Shown: positions 17,140 to 26,308 of the stretch, piece by piece
How positions within the stretch are numbered: the first letter of the stretch is position 1
Layout of the letters: every line of letters begins with the position of its first letter
Assembly (NCBI GenBank): GCA_946566685.1
Contig: CAMNXA010000012.1
Coordinates: 1 to 64,000, forward strand
Direction of reading: 5' to 3'
Length of the DNA stretch: 64,000 nucleotides
From: an uncultured Lachnospiraceae bacterium
GTDB taxonomy: Bacteria > Bacillota > Clostridia > Lachnospirales > Lachnospiraceae
Program-made: the position numbers and the translations under genes
The notes under the pieces: generated by a model
Seen by the model: the letters and a program-made list of their open reading frames with translations, nothing else
What the model was told of the DNA's origin: nothing
Database searches by the model: none

Positions 17140-17939
17140 AACAGGATATAAAACTGGTTGCTGTTGACATAGACGGTACATTTGTCCGGTCGGATTACAC
17201 ATATGATATTTCGAGGTTTCAGCATATTTTATCTCGTATGCAAAGTGTCGGATGCAATTTTGTTGTGGCAAGCGGGAATCAGTATTACCAGTTAAGGGAT
17301 CTGTTTCCGGGATACTGTGATGAATTGTCCTTTGTGGCGGAAAACGGGGCATTTGTAAAAGACAGGGAGGAACTGGTCTTTACTGCGGACATGCCGAGGG
17401 ACACGGTGGAAGAGGTCATTGACGTGTGCAGGGAGTATCCCGAAATAGAGAATGTCCTATGTGGGGTGGACAGTGCGTACTGTCAGCGGGGGACGGTGAG
17501 TCAGGCCTTTTTTGAACTGACTGGTATCTATTATCACCGTTTGAAATGGGTGGATGATCTCAAGGAGGTACAAGACCAAATCTTGAAGTTTGCACCGACC
17601 GTCCCGGAAGAAAAAACATATTTTTATTACGACATGTTCTGCGAAAGACTGGGTGGAAAGATTGAACCCACGACAAGCGGGCACGGTTCCATTGACCTGA
17701 TCATGCCTGGCTGTCATAAGGCTTCCGGTCTGAAACGGCTTATGGCGCGCTGGGGTATTTCACCGGAACAATGCGCAGCATTTGGCGATGGGGGAAATGA
17801 TATCGAGATGCTGCAATACTGTAGACACAGCTATGCAATGGAAAACGCTCCCCAAAATGTAAAGGAGGCGGCAGAACATGTCTGCCCCTCCAATGAAGCG
17901 GATGGTGTGCTTGTTACGCTGGAAAAGCTGTTTGCGTAA
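17136..17939 (+). CDS. Cof-type HAD hydrolase
   Basis: The 267-residue protein has the HAD motif I VDIDGTFVRSD at about residues 9-19 and motif IV FGDGGNDIEML at about 214-224. It carries a type IIB cap as in Cof/YidA sugar phosphatases. It starts in the last codons of treC (ATGA overlap), so it is translated with it. A role in dephosphorylating an excess sugar phosphate from trehalose catabolism is plausible but inferred. Sequence context gives no exact substrate. Confidence 0.87.
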   Translation: MKQDIKLVAVDIDGTFVRSDYTYDISRFQHILSRMQSVGCNFVVASGNQYYQLRDLFPGYCDELSFVAENGAFVKDREELVFTADMPRDTVEEVIDVCREYPEIENVLCGVDSAYCQRGTVSQAFFELTGIYYHRLKWVDDLKEVQDQILKFAPTVPEEKTYFYYDMFCERLGGKIEPTTSGHGSIDLIMPGCHKASGLKRLMARWGISPEQCAAFGDGGNDIEMLQYCRHSYAMENAPQNVKEAAEHVCPSNEADGVLVTLEKLFA

Positions 17940-17983
17940 CAGAAAATGTTGTCCGGTCGACAAAATAAATCCTTATCTATATT

Positions 17984-19462
17984 TTATGAAAGATGAATCC
18001 GGATCATATTCCAGGAAGCGGCGGGAATCTTTAAATCATCAAGACATTTGTCAGTCACTTCCCTGGGAACGACCGGCTGGGAATCTGCCGTATTAACCGT
18101 ATCAAAAGAATGACCGGCTATGGTAACAAAGGAAAGAATCTTGCCTTTGTTACCGGGTAAATGTAGTTCCATTTCTTCCTGTGGATTTTTGTTGATCAGG
18201 AAAAGGGAAAGTGTATTTCCATCCTCGGATAAGACTGCGGAGGAGGACAGATAGGAAGCTTCTTTACGCACTTTGCAGGTATAGGAAGGAACATCCGCTT
18301 TTATTTTCAGTGCCGTCCCGCGTCCGTATTTGGATGTGTACAGGAAGGGCCAGTAAATCGTCTGCGTCCAGCTTCTTCCGCTTTCTTCTGTCATAATAGG
18401 AGCAATGCAGTTTACAAGCTGCGCCAGGCAGGCAATTTTAACAATATCGGAATGGTTGATTAAGGTATTCAACATACCGCCTACCAGCAGCGTGTCGGCA
18501 AAATCAAATTCTTCTTCTTCAATAGGACGGCCGACAATCCATTTCTCAGGAGATTTTCCGGATTTCTGGAAGTGATACCAGACATTCCATTCATCGAAAG
18601 AAAGCTTAATATCCTTGTCACTGTCCTTTTCCTTTTTAATACGGTCGCAGATAGCAGCAACTTCGTCTATAAAGTCAGCCATATCCTCATCACGGGACAG
18701 GAAACTCATGACGTCTCCTTCCATATCCTGATAGTACTGATGGAGAGAGAGATAATCAATATAAGGATAGCATTCCCGTAAAACGGTTTCTTCCCATGTT
18801 CTAAAGGTGGGCATCTCGCGGAAAGAACTTCCGCAGGCCACAAGTTCAATATTTGGATCCAGCATCTTCATGAGTTTGGCGGTTTCACATGCAATCCGGC
18901 TGTATTCTGCGGCTGTTTTGGCACAGATTTGCCAGGGGCCGTCCATTTCATTTCCCAGACACCATAACTTGACATTATAAGGTTCTTTTCTGCCATTTTC
19001 GATACGTTTCCGGGCCCAATAAGTTGGAAGGGATGAATTGCAATATTCCAGAAGTTCTACGGCATCTTTAGGAGTGCCGGTGCCGAGGTTTACGCCGAGC
19101 ATCGGCGAAATTTGCAGTTTTTCACAATAGGAAAGGAATTCATCTGTTCCGATCTGATTGGGTTCCAGGGCGCTCCAGGCCATATCAGGTCTTACAGGGC
19201 GGTCTTTTTTAGGGCCAATCCCATCTTTCCAGTCATAGCCGGAGAGAAAATTTCCGCCAGGATATCGAATATGTGAAACATTGAGGGGACGGATCAGGTC
19301 AGCAACATCCTGCCGAAATCCATCCTCATCAGCGGATTTGTGTGTTGGCTCATAGATTCCGGTATAGACGGTTCTGCCCATGTGTTCAATAAAGGAGCTG
19401 TAAATGCGGTCATCAATTGGAGAAATGATATTTTGGGTATTTATATGGAGGGTTGCTTTCAT
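17984..19462 (-). CDS. Alpha-L-arabinofuranosidase, GH51
   Basis: The 492-residue enzyme has the GH51 TIM barrel and C-terminal beta domain. Visible hallmarks are SSFIEHMGRTVYTGIYEP, HIRYPGGNFLSGYDW, the acid/base WCLGNEMDGPWQ and the nucleophile KLSFDEWNVWY. No signal peptide is present, so it acts in the cytoplasm on imported arabino-oligosaccharides or arabinoxylo-oligosaccharides. The gene lies 25 bp downstream of the LacI gene on the same strand. Terminal alpha-linked arabinofuranose removal here complements beta-L-arabinofuranosidase (GH127) encoded divergently. Confidence 0.93.
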   Translation of the reverse strand: MKATLHINTQNIISPIDDRIYSSFIEHMGRTVYTGIYEPTHKSADEDGFRQDVADLIRPLNVSHIRYPGGNFLSGYDWKDGIGPKKDRPVRPDMAWSALEPNQIGTDEFLSYCEKLQISPMLGVNLGTGTPKDAVELLEYCNSSLPTYWARKRIENGRKEPYNVKLWCLGNEMDGPWQICAKTAAEYSRIACETAKLMKMLDPNIELVACGSSFREMPTFRTWEETVLRECYPYIDYLSLHQYYQDMEGDVMSFLSRDEDMADFIDEVAAICDRIKKEKDSDKDIKLSFDEWNVWYHFQKSGKSPEKWIVGRPIEEEEFDFADTLLVGGMLNTLINHSDIVKIACLAQLVNCIAPIMTEESGRSWTQTIYWPFLYTSKYGRGTALKIKADVPSYTCKVRKEASYLSSSAVLSEDGNTLSLFLINKNPQEEMELHLPGNKGKILSFVTIAGHSFDTVNTADSQPVVPREVTDKCLDDLKIPAASWNMIRIHLS

Positions 19463-19487
19463 AAAATGTTTCCTTTCTTTGATTTAG

Positions 19488-20531
19488 TCAGTGTTCGTTT
19501 GTGGAGAATCTGCCTGTAGATTCCCGTTCAATAATATTACAGCCAAGAAGGACGCTGTGACTGGTTGTTTTTTTGCCGGAAAGCGTATCAAGCATGATAT
19601 TTCCGGCAGTCAGGCCAATCTCCATAAGAGGAAGTGCAACTGTGGAAAGTGTTGGCTTGCTGACAGTGCTGATCTCCCGGTTATCAAAACCGATCAGATA
19701 TAAATCTTTTCCGACAATAATTCCATTTTGGTTACACCAGTCGATGACCCCGGTGGCGATTAAGTCATTGTGGGCAAAGATTGCCTTCACTCCTGAGGCA
19801 ATCAGCTTTGCACCCAGTTTATATCCACTTTCCCGGTCCCAGTCGCCGTTTAATGTAAAACGGGGATTATAGGGAATGCCTGCCTGGAAAAGAGCATCCT
19901 GAAAACCATATAATCGATTGATAGAATGAATGCTATCCATAGGGCCGGTAATCATACCGACCTCGCGAAGCTCCTTTTTAACCAGCACTTTTGTGGCCTG
20001 ACAGGCGGCTGTCCGATCATCGTAAAGAACAGAGGGGACATTGGGATCGCTGCTGGTGCAGTAGGCGCACACAAAAGGCACATCCGCATAATCCATCAAA
20101 GAGACTACTACATGACTGTGGCAGCCAATATAGACAATGCCGTCAACCTGCTTGGAAAGCATATCATTAATCGTGGTGAGAAGAAGCCTTGCAGTTTCTG
20201 AATCATTTCTGGGGCCATTGCCGTATCGCTTATAGAAACGAAGATTCCCAAGTATATAATGGTATCCTCTTTCTTCGCACGCAACAGCAATGCCATCGAC
20301 AATCTCCGGAGAATTAAATACCGTTAAGTCTTCCGTAATGATGCCCAAAGTCTGGGAACGGCCGCTTTTTAAAAAGCGGGCATTTAGATTCGGACGATAG
20401 TTGAGACTATCAGCAATGGCAAGGATTTCATGGGCTGTCTCCTGCTTGACGCCGGATTTGCCGTTTAGAACTTTGGAAACGGTAGCAATGGATACTCCCG
20501 CTTTTTCAGAAATTTCCCGGATGGTTGCCAT
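19488..20531 (-). CDS. LacI family transcriptional regulator
   Basis: A 347-residue repressor. The N-terminal helix-turn-helix and hinge are unmistakable: ATIREISEKAGVSIATVSKV followed by LNGKSGV. The rest is a periplasmic-binding-protein-like sugar sensor. Start 20531 is supported by GAGGAGAAA upstream and by the family N-terminus; a longer frame reaches 20603 without support. Palindromes with core AACGTT lie immediately upstream of its own gene and around the GH127 promoter, so it probably controls both directions. Effector sugar is unknown but is likely arabinose-derived. Confidence 0.93.
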   Translation of the reverse strand: MATIREISEKAGVSIATVSKVLNGKSGVKQETAHEILAIADSLNYRPNLNARFLKSGRSQTLGIITEDLTVFNSPEIVDGIAVACEERGYHYILGNLRFYKRYGNGPRNDSETARLLLTTINDMLSKQVDGIVYIGCHSHVVVSLMDYADVPFVCAYCTSSDPNVPSVLYDDRTAACQATKVLVKKELREVGMITGPMDSIHSINRLYGFQDALFQAGIPYNPRFTLNGDWDRESGYKLGAKLIASGVKAIFAHNDLIATGVIDWCNQNGIIVGKDLYLIGFDNREISTVSKPTLSTVALPLMEIGLTAGNIMLDTLSGKKTTSHSVLLGCNIIERESTGRFSTNEH

Positions 20532-20550
20532 GGATTTCTCCTCTCTACAA

Positions 20551-20847
20551 ATAACGTTATCTATAAAAACACTAGCACAAAAACGTTTAACATGCAAGTA
20601 CAAGAATACAGAAAACAGAGGTTATTGAACTATATAGCAAATAGGAGTTATGGCTTTTATAGAGATTCAAATTATACATAATGCACAAAATATATCTAAA
20701 AAAATTTATAAAATATACAATTTTACAATTTTATATTTACAAGCAGAATAATCAGTGCTATGATAAGACCATGTTAAACGTTTAGCATTTTTAGAGAAAA
20801 TACATCGTAAACAATACAAATTTAGCAAAAAAAGGAAAACGTTTAAC
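20551..20847. promoter_or_regulatory. Divergent control region with LacI-type operators and GH127 promoter
   Basis: Four AACGTT-centred palindromes are visible: ATAACGTTAT (20551-20560), AAACGTTTAA (20581-20590), GTTAAACGTTTAGC (20773-20786) and AAAACGTTTAAC (20836-20847). The rightward promoter has -35 TTTACA (20736-20741), a 17-bp spacer and -10 TATGAT (20759-20764), so the third operator covers the expected start site. The first two sit over the LacI gene leader, pointing to autoregulation. CcpA could also recognise such sites. Confidence 0.8.
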
Positions 20848-20870
20848 ACAAATTAGGAGGAAACTGAGAT

Positions 20871-22811
20871 ATGCCGAGCAGAATCAGAGTACCACAGTTC
20901 CATATGATACATATTACAGACAGCCTGTTTGGACACTACGTTGATCTTGTGGCCGAAAAGATGATTCCTTATCAATGGGACGTTTTAAATGGTAAGGGAG
21001 AATATGTAAGAAGCCATTGTATTGATAACTTTAAAATTACGGCCGGGGAATTGGAAGGAGAGCATAAGGGGGTCGTATTCGGGGACACCGATGCGTATAA
21101 GTGGCTGGAGGCAGTTGCTTTTTGTGCAATGAATGGCAGAACGGAATATATTCCGGTGGCAGATGAGTTGATACGTTTGATTGGGAAGGCACAGCAATCA
21201 GATGGATACCTTAATACATATTATACGGTTGTGCATCCTGAACAGCGTTGGAAGAATCTGCGGGAGGGCCATGAACTTTACAGCGCCGGTCATTTGTTTG
21301 AGGCAGCGGCAGCATATTATCAGGCAACCGGCAAGAGAGAACTTTTTGATATTGCCTGTCGGTTTGCTGACCTGCTCTGTCAGGTGTTTGGGCAGGCGAA
21401 GAACCAATTAAAAGGCTATCCTGGACATCAGCTTATAGAATTGGCATTGATCAAGCTTTATAAAGTTACGGATAAAGAGAGTTATCTGGAACTTTCCAGG
21501 TTTTTTATTGATATAAGGGGTTCCCAGCCAAATTATTTTTTGGAAGAAATGGAGAGGGACGAACATAGGATTTTTCCGGAACTTAATGATTATACTCCGC
21601 CTTATTCGCAGTCGCATATGCCGCCGATCAGGCAGAGAACCGTAGAGGGACATGCGGTAAGGGCAACTTATATGTATAGTGCGATGGCGGATCTTGCACA
21701 GATCTATCATGATGATGAATTAAAAGAAGCCTGCAAATGTCTGTGGGAAAATATGACTACCAGAAGAATGTATATCACAGGAGGGATTGGTTCTTCCGGC
21801 CTGCTGGAAAGATTTACTACAGATTATGACCTTCCGAATGACAGGATGTATTGTGAGAGCTGTGCCTCTATCGGGATTATGATGTTTGGACAAAGGATGG
21901 CCTCCCTTTGCAGAGATGCAGTATATTATGAGGCTGTGGAAAGAGCTCTGTACAACACAGTGCTTGCGGGAATTTCAAAAGAAGGTGACAGATATTTCTA
22001 TGTCAATCCTCTTGAAGTCTGGCCGGCTAATTGTATGGATCATACAACCATTCATTATGTGAAACCGGTAAGACAGCCATGGTTTGATGTGGCGTGCTGT
22101 CCGCCTAACATAGCAAGGACACTCGCCTCTCTGGGGCAGTATATTTGCGCGGTAGATGATAAGAGCCTTTTTATCAATCTTTTTATTTCTTCGGAGATGG
22201 AAATCGTTTTAAATGAGACATCAGTAAAGCTTCGTTTGGAAAATGAACTGATGCAGGGCGGAAGATTAAAGATTACAGTATGTACAGATGGAAAGAAAGC
22301 AATTACAGTACGGCTTCGTGTTCCATCCTGGTTGGAAGGGATTGCATTTTACAGCGGTTGTGAGCGGATCAGACCTGCTATCGAAAATGGCTATGCAGTT
22401 CTTGCCGTTAACAGGGAGGGAGAACAAAGCTTTGAACTTTCCGGTCAGGTTCCTGCAAGACTTATGGCGGTTAATAAAAATGTCAGGGCAGATGTAGGAA
22501 AAGTTGCACTGACTAAAGGACCATTCGTCTATTGCTTTGAAGAAGTAGATAATGGAGAAAATCTGGCAACCCTTCGGATCCGTACGGATGGAAAGATTAA
22601 AGAGGCTGGTCCGTCAAAGGAACTGCCGGGAAATCTTCCGATGTTGAAAGTACCCGGAGAAAGAATAGTTTCTACGATAGGGCAGGAAGAACTTTTGTAT
22701 GCACCGCCCAGATTTGAAAAAAAGGATGAGGAACTGTCTGCCATTCCCTATTGTATGTGGGGCAACAGAAAAAACGGTGAGATGCGCGTCTTTCTCGATG
22801 CAGATTATTAG
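20871..22811 (+). CDS. Beta-L-arabinofuranosidase, GH127
   Basis: The 646-residue enzyme belongs to GH127 (former DUF1680), which uses a zinc-bound cysteine nucleophile. The zinc-binding glutamate and cysteine lie in MYCESCASIG. The cysteine pair lies in DVACCPPNIART, corresponding to the Glu338/Cys340/Cys417/Cys418 set of HypBA1. The HSMPP-like region and EGHAVRA are also visible. There is no signal peptide, so it is cytoplasmic. It is the first gene of a rightward operon with an ABC importer, controlled by LacI-type operators. AGGAGG precedes the ATG. Confidence 0.92.
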   Translation: MPSRIRVPQFHMIHITDSLFGHYVDLVAEKMIPYQWDVLNGKGEYVRSHCIDNFKITAGELEGEHKGVVFGDTDAYKWLEAVAFCAMNGRTEYIPVADELIRLIGKAQQSDGYLNTYYTVVHPEQRWKNLREGHELYSAGHLFEAAAAYYQATGKRELFDIACRFADLLCQVFGQAKNQLKGYPGHQLIELALIKLYKVTDKESYLELSRFFIDIRGSQPNYFLEEMERDEHRIFPELNDYTPPYSQSHMPPIRQRTVEGHAVRATYMYSAMADLAQIYHDDELKEACKCLWENMTTRRMYITGGIGSSGLLERFTTDYDLPNDRMYCESCASIGIMMFGQRMASLCRDAVYYEAVERALYNTVLAGISKEGDRYFYVNPLEVWPANCMDHTTIHYVKPVRQPWFDVACCPPNIARTLASLGQYICAVDDKSLFINLFISSEMEIVLNETSVKLRLENELMQGGRLKITVCTDGKKAITVRLRVPSWLEGIAFYSGCERIRPAIENGYAVLAVNREGEQSFELSGQVPARLMAVNKNVRADVGKVALTKGPFVYCFEEVDNGENLATLRIRTDGKIKEAGPSKELPGNLPMLKVPGERIVSTIGQEELLYAPPRFEKKDEELSAIPYCMWGNRKNGEMRVFLDADY

Positions 22812-22874
22812 GATTATACGCAGCAGGAAGTTGCTGTATAATATAAAACTCAAAAAAAGAAAGGAAGGAAAGCT

Positions 22875-24284
22875 ATGAAAAAGTATAAGAAAGTCATTTC
22901 AACAGTGCTTGGCCTGGCAATGGTATTTTCACTCACTGCGTGTGGAAATACTCAGACAGGAACAACAGCACAGACAACAGAAACAAACACAACTGAACCT
23001 GCTGCACAGCCTACAACGGAGGCAAACACAGAGCAAGGAAGTGGAGATGAGATCCACATTTCCTATTCTTATTGGGGAACTCCGGATGAAGCAGCCAGTG
23101 TACAGGAAGTCGCTGACAAATACCATGAAGAAAATCCGGGTATTGTTGTAGATATTGTGTGTATTCCCAATGAGGAATATGTAACAAAGCTGAATACCAT
23201 GGCAGCAGCCAATGAATTACCTGACTGTGGCATTATGAGTGAAGCCGGTGTACTTGATTTTGGTTCTAAGGGTCTGTTGGCAGATATCTCTGATATGTAT
23301 GCAGGTGCGGATGCAGCTCCCCTTGACTGCATTACTTTTAAGGCGGATGGTAAGCCGGTAGCTTACTCGGCAGCAAATGAAGTTTTGGTCCTGTATTATA
23401 ATAAGGATCTTTTTGATGCAGCCAATGTACCGTATCCCTCCGCAACAGAAGCAATGAGCTGGAACGAATTTGTAGATACTGCAAAGAAGTTGACCATTGA
23501 TGTCAATGGAAAGAACGCCGGGGAAGAAGGATTTGACCCGGAAAATATTGTACAGTATGGATGTACCGTAGATAACTGGACATGGCAGTTGGAAGTATGG
23601 GCGCTCTCTAATGGCGGACGCTGGTTCTCCGAAGACGGCAAGACCTGTACGATCAATACACCTGAAGTGGCAGAGTCTATTCAGAAGGTAGCTGATCTGA
23701 TGAACATTGAACATGTAATGCCTTACAGGGCAGGTTTGACTGATGATGGTGTACAGTCTACTATCTGTGCAGGGAACATTGCAATGTCTACTGGTGGTGC
23801 ATGGAATATTGGTACCTGCTTAAATGGTGTTGATTTCAATTATGGTGTTGCACGCCTTCCGCAGATGAAGAATTCTGTTACCATTTGTACCGGCGGCCCG
23901 CAGGTTGTTTTCTCTCAGAGCAAACATCCCGCAGAAGCAATGGAATTCATTAAGTGGTATATGAAAGAAGAGAACAGCTGGGACAGCCTGATCGCAACTG
24001 GTATTTGGATGCCGATTCTTGAGAAATACTATACGGATGAGGCATTGACCAACAGCTGGATTGATAATGAAAACTTCCCTGAGCACGAGGAATGTGTGGG
24101 AGCATTGGTTGATTATGCAATGAACAATGCACAGTCTACCTGTTGGTATTATACGCCTCATACAAATGAATTTATAGAGTTGCTCAGAGGTGTACTCGGT
24201 GATGTATGGACAGGAGATGCAACGGCGGAAGATGTTTTAAAAGATAATTATGATGCTCTCAATGCCGTATTCCTTGGAGAATAA
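22875..24284 (+). CDS. ABC transporter sugar-binding lipoprotein
   Basis: This 469-residue family 1 solute-binding protein has a lipoprotein signal (VFSLTAC lipobox, cysteine at about residue 23). A T/E/Q-rich linker and a maltose-binding-like domain starting IHISYSYWGTPDEAASVQEV follow. It captures oligosaccharide outside the cell for the two permeases that follow. The locus context (GH127, GH51) suggests an arabinose-containing substrate. A GGAAGGAAAG ribosome binding site is present. A stable hairpin follows the stop codon and likely raises its mRNA level relative to the permeases. Confidence 0.9.
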   Translation: MKKYKKVISTVLGLAMVFSLTACGNTQTGTTAQTTETNTTEPAAQPTTEANTEQGSGDEIHISYSYWGTPDEAASVQEVADKYHEENPGIVVDIVCIPNEEYVTKLNTMAAANELPDCGIMSEAGVLDFGSKGLLADISDMYAGADAAPLDCITFKADGKPVAYSAANEVLVLYYNKDLFDAANVPYPSATEAMSWNEFVDTAKKLTIDVNGKNAGEEGFDPENIVQYGCTVDNWTWQLEVWALSNGGRWFSEDGKTCTINTPEVAESIQKVADLMNIEHVMPYRAGLTDDGVQSTICAGNIAMSTGGAWNIGTCLNGVDFNYGVARLPQMKNSVTICTGGPQVVFSQSKHPAEAMEFIKWYMKEENSWDSLIATGIWMPILEKYYTDEALTNSWIDNENFPEHEECVGALVDYAMNNAQSTCWYYTPHTNEFIELLRGVLGDVWTGDATAEDVLKDNYDALNAVFLGE

Positions 24285-24302
24285 GACTTTATAAAATAAA
24301 CT

Positions 24303-24327
24303 GGGATGCCTGTGATGCAGGCATCCC
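24303..24327 (+). other. Intercistronic hairpin after the binding-protein gene
   Basis: GGGATGCCTG and CAGGCATCCC form a 10-bp perfect stem with a 5-base loop and no U-run. It sits between the binding-protein gene and the permease genes. Such hairpins usually protect the upstream mRNA from 3' decay or partly stop transcription. Confidence 0.7.
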
Positions 24328-24399
24328 GGATTATCTGGTCAATATAAGGATAGCTGGCGAAGCCTGACATCCGTTGTTTGTATTATGGAGGTACCTCAG

Positions 24400-25305
24400 T
24401 TGAAAAAGCAGCATAAAAAGAAAATGCATAAAGATGAAGTTATAGTGGCATATATCTGCCTAATTCCCTCTATTATAGGACTTATTTTCCTGACATATGT
24501 GCCCCTGGCGGCCGTACTGGGCCTCAGCCTTACCAAATGGGAGGGCGTAGGCACCCCTGAGTGGGTAGGTCTTGCAAACTATGTGAAGTTGTTTACTACG
24601 GATCCGTATTTTGTGGATTCGATCAAGGTAACGATTTACTTTTCCTTGATAGCGGTAATGGGCAGCATGGTTTATTCCCTGGCGGTCGCACTTTTGCTCA
24701 ACAGGAAAATCCCGGCCCGGGGATTTTTCCGTGCAGTGTTCTACCTGCCTTATGTATTGCCGGCAATGGCAGTGTATATTGGATGGAGCTGGCTGTATGA
24801 AGCGAATTTTGGCCTGTTTAATTATGTTCTTTCCCTTCTGGGAATACATAAGCTGAAATTTATTGCCTCTTCAGAACTGGTTGTTCCTTCCCTTGCATTG
24901 ATTGCGGTGTGGTTATCGGGTAATCTGATCGTTATCTTTTTGGCAGGGCTTCAGAATGTGCCCAGGGTTTATCATGAAGCTGCGGAAATCGATGGAGCTA
25001 ATGCCTGGCAGAAGTTTACGAATGTTACGATTCCATGCATGACGCCGATTATCTTTTACAATCTGCTTATGGCGCTCATCACCAACATGCAGGTGGTAAC
25101 ACCGGCTCTTGCATTGACGCAGGGAGGGCCTGGCAACTCATCCCGCTTCATTTCTTATGTCATGTATCAATATGCATTTAAGAGCGGTAAGTTCAGTTAT
25201 GCCTGCGCCATTTCCTTTGTTTCCTTTTTGTTGATTGGTGTCTTTACCGTTATATTGTTTGCTACAAGTAAGAGCTGGATTTTCTACGAGGGAGGCGATG
25301 ATTGA
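24400..25305 (+). CDS. ABC transporter permease, MalF/UgpA type
   Basis: The protein has about 301 residues and six membrane helices. The cytoplasmic EAA loop reads YHEAAEIDGANAWQKFTNVTIP, whose core (EAAEIDGA) couples to the ATPase. The TTG start at 24400 is preferred because GGAGGT ends 7 bases before it. The ATG at 24385 overlaps that ribosome binding site. It pairs with the MalG-type permease that starts at its stop codon. No ATPase gene is present, so a shared MsmK-like ATPase is expected elsewhere. Confidence 0.9.
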   Translation: MKKQHKKKMHKDEVIVAYICLIPSIIGLIFLTYVPLAAVLGLSLTKWEGVGTPEWVGLANYVKLFTTDPYFVDSIKVTIYFSLIAVMGSMVYSLAVALLLNRKIPARGFFRAVFYLPYVLPAMAVYIGWSWLYEANFGLFNYVLSLLGIHKLKFIASSELVVPSLALIAVWLSGNLIVIFLAGLQNVPRVYHEAAEIDGANAWQKFTNVTIPCMTPIIFYNLLMALITNMQVVTPALALTQGGPGNSSRFISYVMYQYAFKSGKFSYACAISFVSFLLIGVFTVILFATSKSWIFYEGGDD

Positions 25306-26168
25306 TGAGCCGGGAGAAGAGTTTTGCAAGTAAAAAAAGACACGAGAGAATGGCGGACACCTTTTGTCTTGTTTTAGTTATTGTGATGGCCATAATCGTA
25401 ATGATCCCCATCTGGTGGATATTCCGTTCCAGCCTGATGACCAATGCCGAATTGTTCCAGTGGCCGCCCACCTTTTTACCGCCGAATTGGCTGTTTTCTA
25501 ATTATAAAGAAGCGTTGGTATACTTTCCTTTTTGGGATTACTTTAAAAATACCATGACGATTATTATACCATCGGTTCTGGGAGGGACTTTTACGGCAAC
25601 CCTGGGTGGATATGCGTTTGCAAGACTGCGGTTTCCGGGAAAGAAATTCCTGTTCAGTCTGTGTGTGGGATCCATGCTGCTGCCTACTATGGTGACGTTA
25701 ATCCCATTATACGTCATGTGGACAAGAGGTTTTCATCTGGCAAATACGTATTGGCCGTTGATTCTTCCATATTTTTGCGGTGGCGGGGCCTTTAATATTT
25801 TCCTGATCCGCCAGTTTATCAGCAGTATTCCCAAGGAACTGGATGAGGCGGCAACTATTGACGGAGCCGGAAAATTCAGAATTTTATTTCATATTCTTTT
25901 ACCGTCCATTAAATCAGCCATGATTGTGGTAGCGCTGTTGTTGTTTATTCAGATTTGGAATGACCTGTTGCAGCAGATGATCTATATTAATACATCAGAT
26001 AAGTTTACGATTGCGATCGGGCTTTCCCAGTTTAAGGGATCGCTGAAATCGGATTGGTCAGCAATTATGTGTGCGACCTGTATGTCCTTTATTCCGGGTG
26101 TTATCTTCTACCTGATCGGTCAGAAATATTTTGTGGAAGGAATTGCACTTACGGGTATGAAGAACTAA
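25305..26168 (+). CDS. ABC transporter permease, MalG/UgpE type
   Basis: About 287 residues with six membrane helices and the EAA motif KELDEAATIDGAGKFRILFHI. It forms the second half of the translocation channel for the arabino-oligosaccharide importer. The ATG at 25305 overlaps the preceding stop codon (TGATG), with GGAGGCG as ribosome binding site, so translation is coupled; a TTG three bases earlier is the alternative. A strong terminator follows and ends the operon. Confidence 0.9.
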   Translation: MSREKSFASKKRHERMADTFCLVLVIVMAIIVMIPIWWIFRSSLMTNAELFQWPPTFLPPNWLFSNYKEALVYFPFWDYFKNTMTIIIPSVLGGTFTATLGGYAFARLRFPGKKFLFSLCVGSMLLPTMVTLIPLYVMWTRGFHLANTYWPLILPYFCGGGAFNIFLIRQFISSIPKELDEAATIDGAGKFRILFHILLPSIKSAMIVVALLLFIQIWNDLLQQMIYINTSDKFTIAIGLSQFKGSLKSDWSAIMCATCMSFIPGVIFYLIGQKYFVEGIALTGMKN

Positions 26169-26182
26169 AAAAGGAAAGTACA

Positions 26183-26220
26183 AATCCCTTGAAACTATTT
26201 TTGTTTCAAGGGATTTTTTA
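26183..26220 (+). terminator. Intrinsic terminator of the GH127-ABC operon
   Basis: AAATCCCTTGAAAC pairs with GTTTCAAGGGATTT across a 7-base loop and is followed by further T residues. The 14-bp stem is perfect. Confidence 0.9.
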
Positions 26221-26230
26221 TGAAAAAATA

Positions 26231-26259
26231 TTGCATAAAAAATATAAATAGGGTATAGT
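26231..26259 (+). promoter_or_regulatory. Promoter of the AAA ATPase/nuclease cassette
   Basis: -35 TTGCAT (26231-26236), a 17-bp spacer and -10 TATAGT (26254-26259) lie 50 bp before the ATPase start, immediately after the upstream operon's terminator. The cassette therefore appears to be independently transcribed. Confidence 0.65.
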
Positions 26260-26308
26260 ATATAGTGCCAATAAGACAAATAGGTTCTTAATTTTGGAGG
26301 GAATTCAC

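Noticed and set aside
17949-17963. TTGTC-CGGTC-GACAA as terminator between the HAD and GH51 genes
   Set aside because: The stem is only 5 bp and no T run follows.
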